This document shows, piece by piece, positions 1 through 5,865 of a DNA stretch of 7,580 nucleotides. The translations under genes and the position numbers were made by a program. The stretch comes from Clostridia bacterium (lineage in GTDB: Bacteria > Bacillota > Clostridia > Oscillospirales > CAG-272), in the NCBI GenBank assembly GCA_900753295.1, contig CAADYQ010000025.1, positions 1 to 7,580 of the forward strand. Reading direction: 5' to 3'. Positions within the stretch are counted from its first letter, which is position 1, and each line of letters opens with the position of its first letter. The notes beneath the pieces are model-generated. The model ran no database searches. It saw nothing but the letters and a program-made list of their open reading frames with translations, and was not told the origin of the DNA.

Positions 1-1
1 C

Positions 2-451
2 GCCGCCGCACGTGACGCGCTTATCGGAATGATACGCGACAGGAGCGGCGAGATGCCGCGCTCGTCGCATACCTTCTGCGTGCCGTATGCGGTAAGCGCC
101 ATGTCTGCGGCGGGAAGGTGCGGAATGACCGAGGCGCTGCCCGCGCTGCTCGATATCGTGTGCGATCCCGACTATGCCTGCGATATACCGAATCTCGATA
201 CGGTCGATGACAAGACAAAGCTGCTTTGCGACGACGACGATGTAAAATATATTTACTTTGCCGCGGCGCTCGGGGCGCTCGGCGACATTTTCCGCCTGCA
301 TCCGGACGAGGTGCGTCGTGCCGTGCGCGGACGCGAAAAGCCGGACCTTTCCCGCTATGTAACGGGCGCATCGATGATAGGACGCACCGACGGAGTGCGC
401 AACAGCTCCGGAAAAAATATGCGCCGTGTGATAGATAAGGTCTGGGGCTGA
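2..451 (+). CDS. C-terminal part of an unidentified protein, possibly HEAT-like repeats
   Basis: The reading frame is open from the left edge (first full codon at base 2) to TGA at 449-451, so the N-terminus is outside the window and the ATG at 29 need not be the start. About 149 residues are visible. I do not recognise the protein. Two stretches have the look of paired amphipathic helices of HEAT-type repeats: one reading AMSAAGRCGMTEALPALLDI and another reading YFAAALGALGDIF. They are separated by an acidic linker with a run of Asp. The C-terminus is basic (GKNMRRVIDKVWG). No membrane segment or catalytic motif is visible. The frame ends cleanly before a hairpin terminator, which supports a real gene. 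HEAT-like is an inference from helix pattern only; a C-terminal helical tail on a larger enzyme is equally possible. Confidence 0.6.
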   Translation, partial: AAARDALIGMIRDRSGEMPRSSHTFCVPYAVSAMSAAGRCGMTEALPALLDIVCDPDYACDIPNLDTVDDKTKLLCDDDDVKYIYFAAALGALGDIFRLHPDEVRRAVRGREKPDLSRYVTGASMIGRTDGVRNSSGKNMRRVIDKVWG

Positions 452-476
452 TATTTCATTGCCGTGACCATGCTTG

Positions 477-516
477 AGGTGTGCTGAAAAACTCTTACGG
501 TTTTTTCAGCACACCT
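477..516 (+). terminator. Hairpin terminator after the left-edge gene
   Basis: A perfect 15-bp inverted repeat (477-491 with 502-516) begins 26 bases after the stop codon at 451. The outer part of the stem is AGGTGTGCTG/CAGCACACCT and the inner part is an A-run facing a T-run. Only a weak T-rich stretch (TTGTTTGATT) follows the stem, so the T-run lies inside the 3' arm rather than after it. Position between a stop codon and the ftsH promoter supports termination. Confidence 0.75.
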
Positions 517-552
517 TGTTTGATTAAAATTCACAATTTTTTCAGATATACA

Positions 553-583
553 TTCAAACACCGTCACTGCGGGAATATATAAT
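553..583 (+). promoter_or_regulatory. Predicted sigma-A-type promoter of ftsH
   Basis: A perfect TATAAT -10 box lies at 578-583. The -35 region is weak: TTCAAA at 553-558 gives a 19-bp spacer and CAAACA at 555-560 gives 17 bp. An A/T-rich tract at about 526-542 lies just upstream and could act like an UP element. Initiation would fall near base 590, leaving a leader of about 28 bases before the ATG at 618. This argues against the TTG at 588 as start codon, since it would lie at or before the transcript start. Confidence 0.5.
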
Positions 584-599
584 GTAGTTGATAAAATGC

Positions 600-606
600 G
601 AAAGGA
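600..606 (+). promoter_or_regulatory. Ribosome binding site deciding the ftsH start
   Basis: GAAAGGA ends 11 bases before the ATG at 618. No comparable site precedes the in-frame TTG at 588. AAAGGA at a similar distance also precedes proS, so the ATG at 618 is preferred. Confidence 0.7.
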
Positions 607-617
607 CAGCAAAGCTC

Positions 618-2444
618 ATGAATGAAGTCAAAAAACCGAAAAGACCGCTGATATTTTATTATTCCATAGTTCTGCTTGTGATTATGCTGATAAACATTTT
701 CGTAATGCCGGAGATCGCCCAGCACCAGATCAAAGAGGTTGATTACAACACCTTCTGGAACATGGTGGAGAGCGGAGATATCGGTCAGGTCGAGATACAG
801 GATAACCGTATACTGTTCACATCAAAGGATGAAAAAAAGATTTATAAAACAGGCAAGGTCGGCGATGATAACGATCTGCGTAACAGCCTTATCGAGAAAA
901 ATATCAACTTCCGCGGTGAGATAATCGAAGAGACCTCGCCCATAATGTCGTTCATCATTTCATGGGTGCTGCCGATAGCGATATTTGCCGCCCTCGGTCA
1001 GTTCCTTACACGCCAGATGATGAAAAAAGCCGGCGGCGGAAACCCAATGATGTTCAATATGGGCAAGAGCAACGCCAAGGTGTATGTGAAGTCCTCAAGC
1101 GGTATAAAATTTTCGGATGTTGCAGGTGAGGATGAGGCAAAGGAAAACCTTAACGAGATCGTGAACTATCTGCACAATCCGAAGCAGTATGAGGAGATAG
1201 GCGCTTCAATGCCCAAGGGCATACTGCTCGTAGGCCCTCCCGGAACAGGTAAGACGATGCTTGCCAAAGCCGTTGCGGGCGAGGCGAACGTACCGTTCTT
1301 CTCAATGTCCGGCTCCGAGTTCGTTGAAATGTTTGTCGGCATGGGCGCGTCAAAGGTGCGCGACCTGTTCAGCCAGGCAAAGGAAAAAGCCCCCTGTATC
1401 GTGTTCATAGACGAGATAGATGCTATCGGTCAGAAGCGCGAGGGCAGAATCGGCGGCAATGATGAGCGCGAGCAGACGCTCAACCAGCTCCTTACCGAGA
1501 TGGACGGCTTTGAGAGCAACGCAGGCGTTGTCATTCTTGCCGCGACTAACCGCCCCGAGGTGCTTGACCCCGCTCTTACCCGTCCCGGTCGCTTTGACCG
1601 CCGCGTTCCGGTAGAGCTTCCAGACCTGAAGGGCAGAGAAGAAATACTCCGCGTTCACGCCAAAAAGATAAAAACGGAGCCCGGTATCGATTATTCGCAT
1701 ATTGCGCGCATGGCGTCCGGCGCCTCCGGAGCCGAGCTTGCCAATATAGTAAACGAGGCGGCGCTCCGTGCGATCCGCTCCGGCAGAAAAGCCGCGTCGC
1801 AGGAGGACATGGAGGAGAGCATCGAGGTAGTTATCGCAGGCTATCAGAAGAAGAACGCGATACTCACCGATAAGGAAAAGATGATAGTTTCCTACCATGA
1901 GATCGGTCATGCGCTCGTGGCTGCAAAGCAGACAAATTCCGCCCCGGTGCAGAAGATAACCATAGTCCCGCGCACCTCGGGCGCTCTCGGCTACACCATG
2001 CAGGTTGAGGAGGGCAACCACTACCTCATGAGCAAGGAGGAGATCGAAAACAAGATCGCGACACTCACCGGCGGCAGAGCCGCAGAAGCGATAGCGGTCG
2101 GTTCGATATCCACAGGTGCGTCCAATGATATCGAGCAGGCTACCCGCCTCGCGCGCGCCATGATAACCCGCTACGGCATGAGCGATGACTTTGGCATGGT
2201 AGCGCTTGAGACGGTCACGAATCAGTACCTCGGCGGCGATTCAACGCTTGCGTGCTCTCCGGAGACGCAGACCGAGATCGACCGTAAGGTAGTCGAGCTT
2301 GTAAAGAAGGAATATGCGCGCGCCGAGGAGATACTCCGCGCCAACCGCGCAAAGCTTGAAGAGCTTGCAAAGTACCTTTATGAAAACGAGACGATCACCG
2401 GCGAGGAATTCATGAAGATACTGAACGCCGGCGAAGAGGCGTAA
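618..2444 (+). CDS. ftsH: ATP-dependent zinc metalloprotease FtsH
   Basis: A 608-residue inner-membrane AAA+ protease that assembles as a hexamer, extracts misfolded or short-lived membrane and cytosolic proteins using ATP, and cleaves them at a zinc site. Visible order: transmembrane segment 1 at about 11-30, an extracytoplasmic FtsH-type domain to about 105, transmembrane segment 2 at about 108-130, the AAA+ domain, then the M41 peptidase domain. Walker A is GPPGTGKT (206-213, Lys212), Walker B is IVFIDEID (261-268), and the pore loop is FVG (239-241). The second region of homology carries TNRPEVLDPA and RPGRFDR (Arg322, Arg325). The zinc motif is HEIGH (His427, Glu428, His431), with Asp504 in NDIEQAT as the likely third ligand. 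All catalytic residues are present. Ile429 replaces the Ala of the common HEAGH form. The protein is slightly shorter than E. coli FtsH and lacks a long C-terminal tail. It appears monocistronic; a second FtsH elsewhere in the genome is possible. Confidence 0.97.
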   Translation: MNEVKKPKRPLIFYYSIVLLVIMLINIFVMPEIAQHQIKEVDYNTFWNMVESGDIGQVEIQDNRILFTSKDEKKIYKTGKVGDDNDLRNSLIEKNINFRGEIIEETSPIMSFIISWVLPIAIFAALGQFLTRQMMKKAGGGNPMMFNMGKSNAKVYVKSSSGIKFSDVAGEDEAKENLNEIVNYLHNPKQYEEIGASMPKGILLVGPPGTGKTMLAKAVAGEANVPFFSMSGSEFVEMFVGMGASKVRDLFSQAKEKAPCIVFIDEIDAIGQKREGRIGGNDEREQTLNQLLTEMDGFESNAGVVILAATNRPEVLDPALTRPGRFDRRVPVELPDLKGREEILRVHAKKIKTEPGIDYSHIARMASGASGAELANIVNEAALRAIRSGRKAASQEDMEESIEVVIAGYQKKNAILTDKEKMIVSYHEIGHALVAAKQTNSAPVQKITIVPRTSGALGYTMQVEEGNHYLMSKEEIENKIATLTGGRAAEAIAVGSISTGASNDIEQATRLARAMITRYGMSDDFGMVALETVTNQYLGGDSTLACSPETQTEIDRKVVELVKKEYARAEEILRANRAKLEELAKYLYENETITGEEFMKILNAGEEA

Positions 2445-2490
2445 GCGGACGGGAAAGGTCCCGGACGGTCGAAAATTTTACAGATAAGTA

Positions 2491-2520
2491 CATCCGGCGC
2501 TTGACATTCGGCGCCGGATG
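2491..2520. repeat. Perfect 10-bp inverted repeat around the proS -35 box
   Basis: CATCCGGCGC at 2491-2500 is the exact reverse complement of GCGCCGGATG at 2511-2520. The 10-base centre begins with the TTGACA -35 hexamer. The arm centres are 20 bp apart, about two helical turns. It may be an operator for a dimeric regulator, or an RNA hairpin ending the ftsH transcript. No T-run follows it (the next bases are ATTTATAATA), which makes a classical terminator less likely. Confidence 0.8.
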
Positions 2521-2529
2521 ATTTATAAT
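2501..2529 (+). promoter_or_regulatory. Consensus sigma-A promoter of proS
   Basis: TTGACA at 2501-2506 and TATAAT at 2524-2529 are both perfect matches and are separated by exactly 17 bp. Initiation is expected near 2536, giving a leader of about 38 bases, too short for a T-box or other riboswitch. The promoter overlaps the inverted repeat at 2491-2520, so a protein bound there would be expected to block RNA polymerase. Confidence 0.85.
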
Positions 2530-2554
2530 ATAACTAATTGTTTATTCTTATTCC

Positions 2555-2561
2555 GAAAGGA
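2555..2561 (+). promoter_or_regulatory. Ribosome binding site deciding the proS start
   Basis: GAAAGGA ends 12 bases before the ATG at 2574. The in-frame TTG at 2538 lies almost at the predicted transcript start and has no binding site, so ATG 2574 is chosen. Confidence 0.7.
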
Positions 2562-2573
2562 TCATACTTCAAC

Positions 2574-4016
2574 ATGGCAGACAAGAACAAAAAAATGGTA
2601 GAGCAGATCACATCTATGGATGTTGATTTTGCGCAGTGGTATACCGATGTCGTTAAAAAGGCGGAGCTTGCCGATTATTCCGGCGTAAAGGGATGCATGG
2701 TCATACGTCCCTACGGCTACGCCATTTGGGAGAACATACAGCGCATTATGGACGCCGAGTTCAAAAAGCTCGGTCATGAGAATGTCTATATGCCCATGTT
2801 CATCCCGGAATCTCTTCTTCAGCGCGAAAAGGATCACGTGGCTGGCTTTGCGCCCGAGTGCGCATGGGTCACGGTCGGCGGTCAGAACACGTTGCCCGAG
2901 CGTCTTTGCGTCCGTCCCACATCCGAAACGCTTTTCTGCGAGCATTACCGCAATGTGATACATTCTTACCGCGACCTGCCCAAGCTCTATAACCAGTGGT
3001 GCAACGTCGTCCGTTGGGAAAAAACGACCCGCCCCTTCCTGCGCACCTCCGAGTTCCTCTGGCAGGAGGGTCACACCATGCACGAGACCGAGGAGGAGGC
3101 GCGCGAGGAGACCCGCCGTATGCTCCAGGTCTATGTTGACTTTTACGAGAAGGCACTTGCGATCCCGGTAGTCAGCGGACGCAAGACCGAAAAGGAAAAA
3201 TTCGCGGGCGCGGAGGAGACATATACCGTTGAGCCGATGATGCACAACGGCTTTGCGCTTCAGGGCGGCACATCGCATTACTTCGGCGACGGCTTTGCCC
3301 GTGCGTTCGATATCACCTACACCGCGCGCGATAACACCGTAAAATACCCGCACCAGACCTCATGGGGCGCTTCCACACGTATGATAGGCGCGATCATCAT
3401 GTGCCACGGCGACGATAACGGACTTATTCTTCCGCCCGCCGTTGCTCCGATACAGGTCGCCATCATCCCCGTAGCACAGCACAAGGAAGGCGTGCTTGAG
3501 GCGGCATCTGCTCTGCGCGACCGCCTTGCGGATAAATTCCGCGTAAAGCTCGACGACAGCGATAACTCCGCCGGCTGGAAGTATTCCCAGTACGAGATGA
3601 AGGGCGTTCCGCTCCGTCTTGAGCTTGGTCCGCGCGATATAGAGGCAGGCACCTGCGTGCTCGTTTCCCGCGTGAGCCGTGAAAAGACCGTTGTGTCGCT
3701 CGACAATATCGAAGAGGCTGTCGCCGATGCGCTCCGCAATGTTCATGACGAGCTTTACCGCCGTGCCGCCGACAACCTTGCCGCGCGCACCTCGGTCGCT
3801 CATAACTACGAAGAGTTTCTTGACATCGCCGCGAACAAGTCCGGCTTCATCAAAGCCATGTGGTGCGGTGACTCCGAGTGCGAGGACAAGATAAAGAACG
3901 ATACCGGCGGAGTGAAGTCCCGTTGCATACCCTTTGACGAGGAGCATATCTCCGACGTTTGCGTGTGCTGCGGCAAGCCCGCCAAGCATATGGTGGTCTG
4001 GGGCAGACAGTACTGA
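2574..4016 (+). CDS. proS: Prolyl-tRNA synthetase, archaeal/eukaryote-like type
   Basis: A 480-residue cytoplasmic class II aminoacyl-tRNA synthetase that activates proline with ATP and charges tRNA-Pro. It is the short archaeal/eukaryote-like form: there is no editing insertion domain between motifs 2 and 3, and a C-terminal zinc-binding extension is present. Motif 1 lies at about 48-78. RPTSET (114-119) is the substrate loop. Motif 2 lies at about 148-170 (RWEKTTRPFLRTSEF). GGTSHYFG (231-238) and motif 3 (GASTRMIGA, 265-273, Arg269) follow. The anticodon-binding domain runs from about 290 to 400. The C-terminal domain has likely zinc ligands Cys431, Cys436, Cys463 and Cys466, and ends in WGRQY; a C-terminal Tyr is typical of this type. 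The length fits the family. It has its own consensus promoter and is followed after 43 bp by the SEDS gene, suggesting a two-gene transcript. No T-box leader is visible. Confidence 0.96.
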   Translation: MADKNKKMVEQITSMDVDFAQWYTDVVKKAELADYSGVKGCMVIRPYGYAIWENIQRIMDAEFKKLGHENVYMPMFIPESLLQREKDHVAGFAPECAWVTVGGQNTLPERLCVRPTSETLFCEHYRNVIHSYRDLPKLYNQWCNVVRWEKTTRPFLRTSEFLWQEGHTMHETEEEAREETRRMLQVYVDFYEKALAIPVVSGRKTEKEKFAGAEETYTVEPMMHNGFALQGGTSHYFGDGFARAFDITYTARDNTVKYPHQTSWGASTRMIGAIIMCHGDDNGLILPPAVAPIQVAIIPVAQHKEGVLEAASALRDRLADKFRVKLDDSDNSAGWKYSQYEMKGVPLRLELGPRDIEAGTCVLVSRVSREKTVVSLDNIEEAVADALRNVHDELYRRAADNLAARTSVAHNYEEFLDIAANKSGFIKAMWCGDSECEDKIKNDTGGVKSRCIPFDEEHISDVCVCCGKPAKHMVVWGRQY

Positions 4017-4040
4017 TACCCGCAGATCGTATATTGAAAA

Positions 4041-4059
4041 AGGAGGCTGACGGCGGAGG
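4041..4059 (+). promoter_or_regulatory. Ribosome binding region of the SEDS gene
   Basis: A full AGGAGG at 4041-4046 lies 13 bases before the ATG at 4060, longer than usual. A second GGAGG at 4055-4059 touches the start codon and is too close to serve it. No other in-frame start codon lies nearby, so the ATG at 4060 stands despite the spacing. Confidence 0.6.
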
Positions 4060-5220
4060 ATGAAGGCATTTTCGACACCGTATACCGAAAAACTGAAGCG
4101 CATCGATCCTGTTGTACTGATATGTGCGCTGGTGCTTTCGACCGTCAGCTGCCTTATGCTGTTCGGCGGTAGGCACTATCTCAAAAACGGCGCAAGGCTT
4201 TTTGTCATGCAGGTCGGCGCGACCGTTATCGGGCTTATCGCCATGGTCGTGATCTCAATGATAGACTACGAGACGGTGCTTAAAAGGTTTTGGATACCGT
4301 GCGCGATCTTTTCGGTCGGTATATTGGCGTATACGCTTAAATTCGGTATCGCCGTGGGCGAGAACCGAAGCTGGATCGACCTAAAATTCATGACGATACA
4401 GCCGTCGGAGTTTGTAAAAACAACGTTTATCGTTACCTTTGCCAAGCATCTCGACCTTGTAAAAAAGGATATCAACAAGATATGGGTGCTTGCCGGACTC
4501 GGCGCGCATGCCGGTGTGATACTGCTTCTGTTGCTGAAGTCGGGCGACCTCGGCGTTACGCTCGTTTTCTGCGGCGCGGTAGCCGTTATGCTTTTCTGCG
4601 CGGGACTCAGTTCATTTTACTTTCTCGGCGTGCTGGGAGCGGCATTCATCGCGATCCCGTATGTCTGGCCCAAGCTGCATCCGTATCAGCAGGAGCGCAT
4701 AATTTACGGCTTTAACCCGGAGGGCGACCCGCTCGGTAAAGGTATGCAGCCGCTCCAGGGCAAAAAATGCGTGGCAAGCGGCGGATTTTTCGGGCGCGGC
4801 TTTTCCGGGGCAGATAATTACCGCACGCTTTATTCGGCGGAGAGTGACTTTTCATTTTCCACCGTTTGCGAAATGTTCGGGCTTCTCGGCGGCGCGATAG
4901 TACTTATTACGTTTGCGGTGCTTGTCGTTCGTATTTTCATGATCGCCAAGACTGCGCGTAAGGATGCAGGCTCTTTCATATGCGTGGGCGTTGCCGCGTT
5001 CATACTGGTGCAGACCATGGAGAATGTGGGGATGTGCCTTGCCATGCTGCCGGTCGTAGGCATCACACTGCCGCTCATAAGCGGCGGAGGCTCGTCAACA
5101 CTTGCGGTATATCTGCTGCTCGGAATGGTGCAGAGCGTTGCATCGCACAGGGTCAAATACTTCTTCGAACGCGAGGGCGTGGGAATGTCCCGCGCGGGAG
5201 CGGACGCGGAGATCGTTTGA
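4060..5220 (+). CDS. SEDS-family peptidoglycan glycosyltransferase (RodA/FtsW type)
   Basis: A 386-residue polytopic membrane protein with about ten hydrophobic segments, first at about 17-36. SEDS proteins polymerise lipid II into glycan strands together with a class B penicillin-binding protein, in elongation (RodA), division (FtsW) or sporulation (SpoVE). Family signatures seen: NRSWIDL (102-108), QPSEFVK (114-120), a large extracytoplasmic loop (about 205-265), an Asp in ESDFSFS (Asp263) at the place of the catalytic Asp of the usual HTDFIF motif, Glu271 after it, and the C-terminal PVVGITLPLISGGGSS (331-346). Departures from the usual pattern are CEMFG in place of GEELG and SGGGSS in place of SYGGSS. 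These fit divergent clostridial SEDS proteins and make RodA versus FtsW uncertain; RodA-like is my guess. The gene sits 43 bp after proS, probably on the same transcript. No partner transpeptidase is in the window. A strong terminator follows at 5238. Confidence 0.92.
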   Translation: MKAFSTPYTEKLKRIDPVVLICALVLSTVSCLMLFGGRHYLKNGARLFVMQVGATVIGLIAMVVISMIDYETVLKRFWIPCAIFSVGILAYTLKFGIAVGENRSWIDLKFMTIQPSEFVKTTFIVTFAKHLDLVKKDINKIWVLAGLGAHAGVILLLLLKSGDLGVTLVFCGAVAVMLFCAGLSSFYFLGVLGAAFIAIPYVWPKLHPYQQERIIYGFNPEGDPLGKGMQPLQGKKCVASGGFFGRGFSGADNYRTLYSAESDFSFSTVCEMFGLLGGAIVLITFAVLVVRIFMIAKTARKDAGSFICVGVAAFILVQTMENVGMCLAMLPVVGITLPLISGGGSSTLAVYLLLGMVQSVASHRVKYFFEREGVGMSRAGADAEIV

Positions 5221-5237
5221 ACGAATAAATACATAAC

Positions 5238-5278
5238 TGGGAGTGTAAAAAACTCAATTTGAGTTTTTTACACTCCCA
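5238..5278. terminator. Bidirectional terminator between convergent genes
   Basis: A perfect inverted repeat pairs 5238-5257 with 5259-5278 around one base (in RNA the loop would open to three or more). The outer stem is TGGGAGTGT/ACACTCCCA, then an A6/T6 tract, then CTC/GAG at the tip. It starts 17 bases after the SEDS stop codon and ends 16 bases before the stop of the oppositely oriented DUF4830 gene. Its symmetry lets it serve both transcripts. Confidence 0.9.
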
Positions 5279-5294
5279 TCGTTATATTGCATAG

Positions 5295-5798
5295 TTATTG
5301 CATCTTTATCGCGCCCTCAAAGCCGTGAACAAAGCCCTGCGGGTCGGCTGAGCATACGTCGCCGCCGATAACGCGTCCGCGGTAGACTATCACATTGGCA
5401 AGCACCTTGCCGCCGTTGTAGCCGTCGTAATTCTTTACCTCATACGTGTAGCGCATTACCGTCTTGCGGCGATACTTTGAGAGATCGAGCCCCTGTGCTT
5501 TCTGAAGCTCGTTGTACCCGGCGTATACCTTGTCAAACTTCTCGGGCAGAGTTATCTCCACCGTTTCGATGGGATCCTCCGATACCTCATACCCGAACTG
5601 CGATAAAAACTTTACTCTGTCCTCATTTGTTTTGATCCTGTCATAGCTTATCCTGACAGCCTCATCGCTGCTGTCGGCTCCTGCCGATACCGGCTGGTAA
5701 GCCGGTACAAATATCACAAGTGCGGCAAGCGCCGCTACCGCAAGCACTATGACTGCAAAAAACCGTATCGTTCCCGCGCGGCAAGTGTAAACAAACAT
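5295..5798 (-). CDS. DUF4830 domain protein, single-pass membrane anchored
   Basis: A 167-residue protein. A short N-terminus is followed by one hydrophobic segment at about 10-32 (uncleaved anchor or signal peptide with no lipobox), so the rest should face outside the membrane. The external part, about 55-160, matches my recollection of DUF4830: RVKFLSQFGYEVS (61-73), LPEKFDKVYAGYNELQKAQG (84-103), LSKYRRKTV and RYTYEVKNYDGY, and VIVYRGRVIGGDVCS (136-150). Function is unknown. The last block resembles small extracytoplasmic domains of Firmicutes of unknown role. ATG 5798 is the only Met before the membrane segment. AAAAGGA at 5817-5811 is 12 bases upstream, with a G-rich stretch closer. It lies 67 bp downstream of the GDPD gene and may be co-transcribed, but has a possible promoter of its own inside an inverted repeat. 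Confidence 0.88.
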   Translation of the reverse strand: MFVYTCRAGTIRFFAVIVLAVAALAALVIFVPAYQPVSAGADSSDEAVRISYDRIKTNEDRVKFLSQFGYEVSEDPIETVEITLPEKFDKVYAGYNELQKAQGLDLSKYRRKTVMRYTYEVKNYDGYNGGKVLANVIVYRGRVIGGDVCSADPQGFVHGFEGAIKMQ

Positions 5799-5854
5799 TA
5801 TCCCCGACCGTCCTTTTCATCCGTTTGGTAGATTATATGGTCGGTCGGGGATAA
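5798..5854. repeat. 13-bp perfect inverted repeat around the DUF4830 promoter and leader
   Basis: TTATCCCCGACCG at 5798-5810 is the exact reverse complement of CGGTCGGGGATAA at 5842-5854, with 31 bases between. One mismatch inward, two more base pairs (5812-5813 with 5839-5840) could form. On the minus strand the second arm ends on the first base of the DUF4830 start codon, and the loop contains a TATAAT box and the AAAAGGA ribosome binding site. It could be an operator pair, a regulatory hairpin in read-through mRNA, or a terminator for the GDPD gene. Confidence 0.75.
5832..5837 (-). promoter_or_regulatory. Possible -10 box for the DUF4830 gene
   Basis: The minus strand reads TATAAT at 5837-5832. 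Initiation would fall near 5825, giving a leader of about 27 bases that includes AAAAGGA. No good -35 hexamer is found at 16-18 bp (the 17-bp position reads TAATAT), so an activator or a weak promoter must be assumed if it is used. Confidence 0.4.
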
Positions 5855-5865
5855 ATATTACCGTA

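Noticed and set aside
21..371. Arginine-rich open frame of 116 codons on the minus strand
   Set aside because: Composition (Arg, Ala, Ser, Pro rich) is typical of the wrong frame of GC-rich coding DNA, opposite the left-edge gene.
501..545. Direct repeat TTTTTTCAG (501-509 and 537-545) as an alternative antiterminator pairing
   Set aside because: Nine bases of low complexity. The match to the 5' arm is expected by chance in A/T-rich spacer DNA, and the promoter lies after it.
452..617. CIRCE (HrcA) or other heat-shock operator before ftsH
   Set aside because: Neither TTAGCACTC nor GAGTGCTAA is present. The only strong inverted repeat is the hairpin at 477-516, which fits a terminator.
1350..2021. 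Open frame of 223 codons on the minus strand inside ftsH
   Set aside because: Lies wholly antisense to an unmistakable ftsH. It has no recognisable motif and is explained by codon bias in the real gene.
2530..2573. T-box or other riboswitch upstream of proS
   Set aside because: The predicted leader is only about 38 bases, with no room for a stem I, specifier loop or T-box sequence.
2562..3353. Open frame of 263 codons on the minus strand inside proS
   Set aside because: Antisense shadow of proS with no family resemblance. It would also span the proS start and ribosome binding site.
3360..4103. Open frame of 247 codons on the minus strand across the proS/SEDS junction
   Set aside because: Overlaps two clear genes on the other strand, shows no motif and has no plausible promoter.
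5818..5820. Upstream ATG as start of the DUF4830 gene
   Set aside because: It is out of frame with the DUF4830 reading frame (22 bases from the chosen ATG) and has no ribosome binding site.
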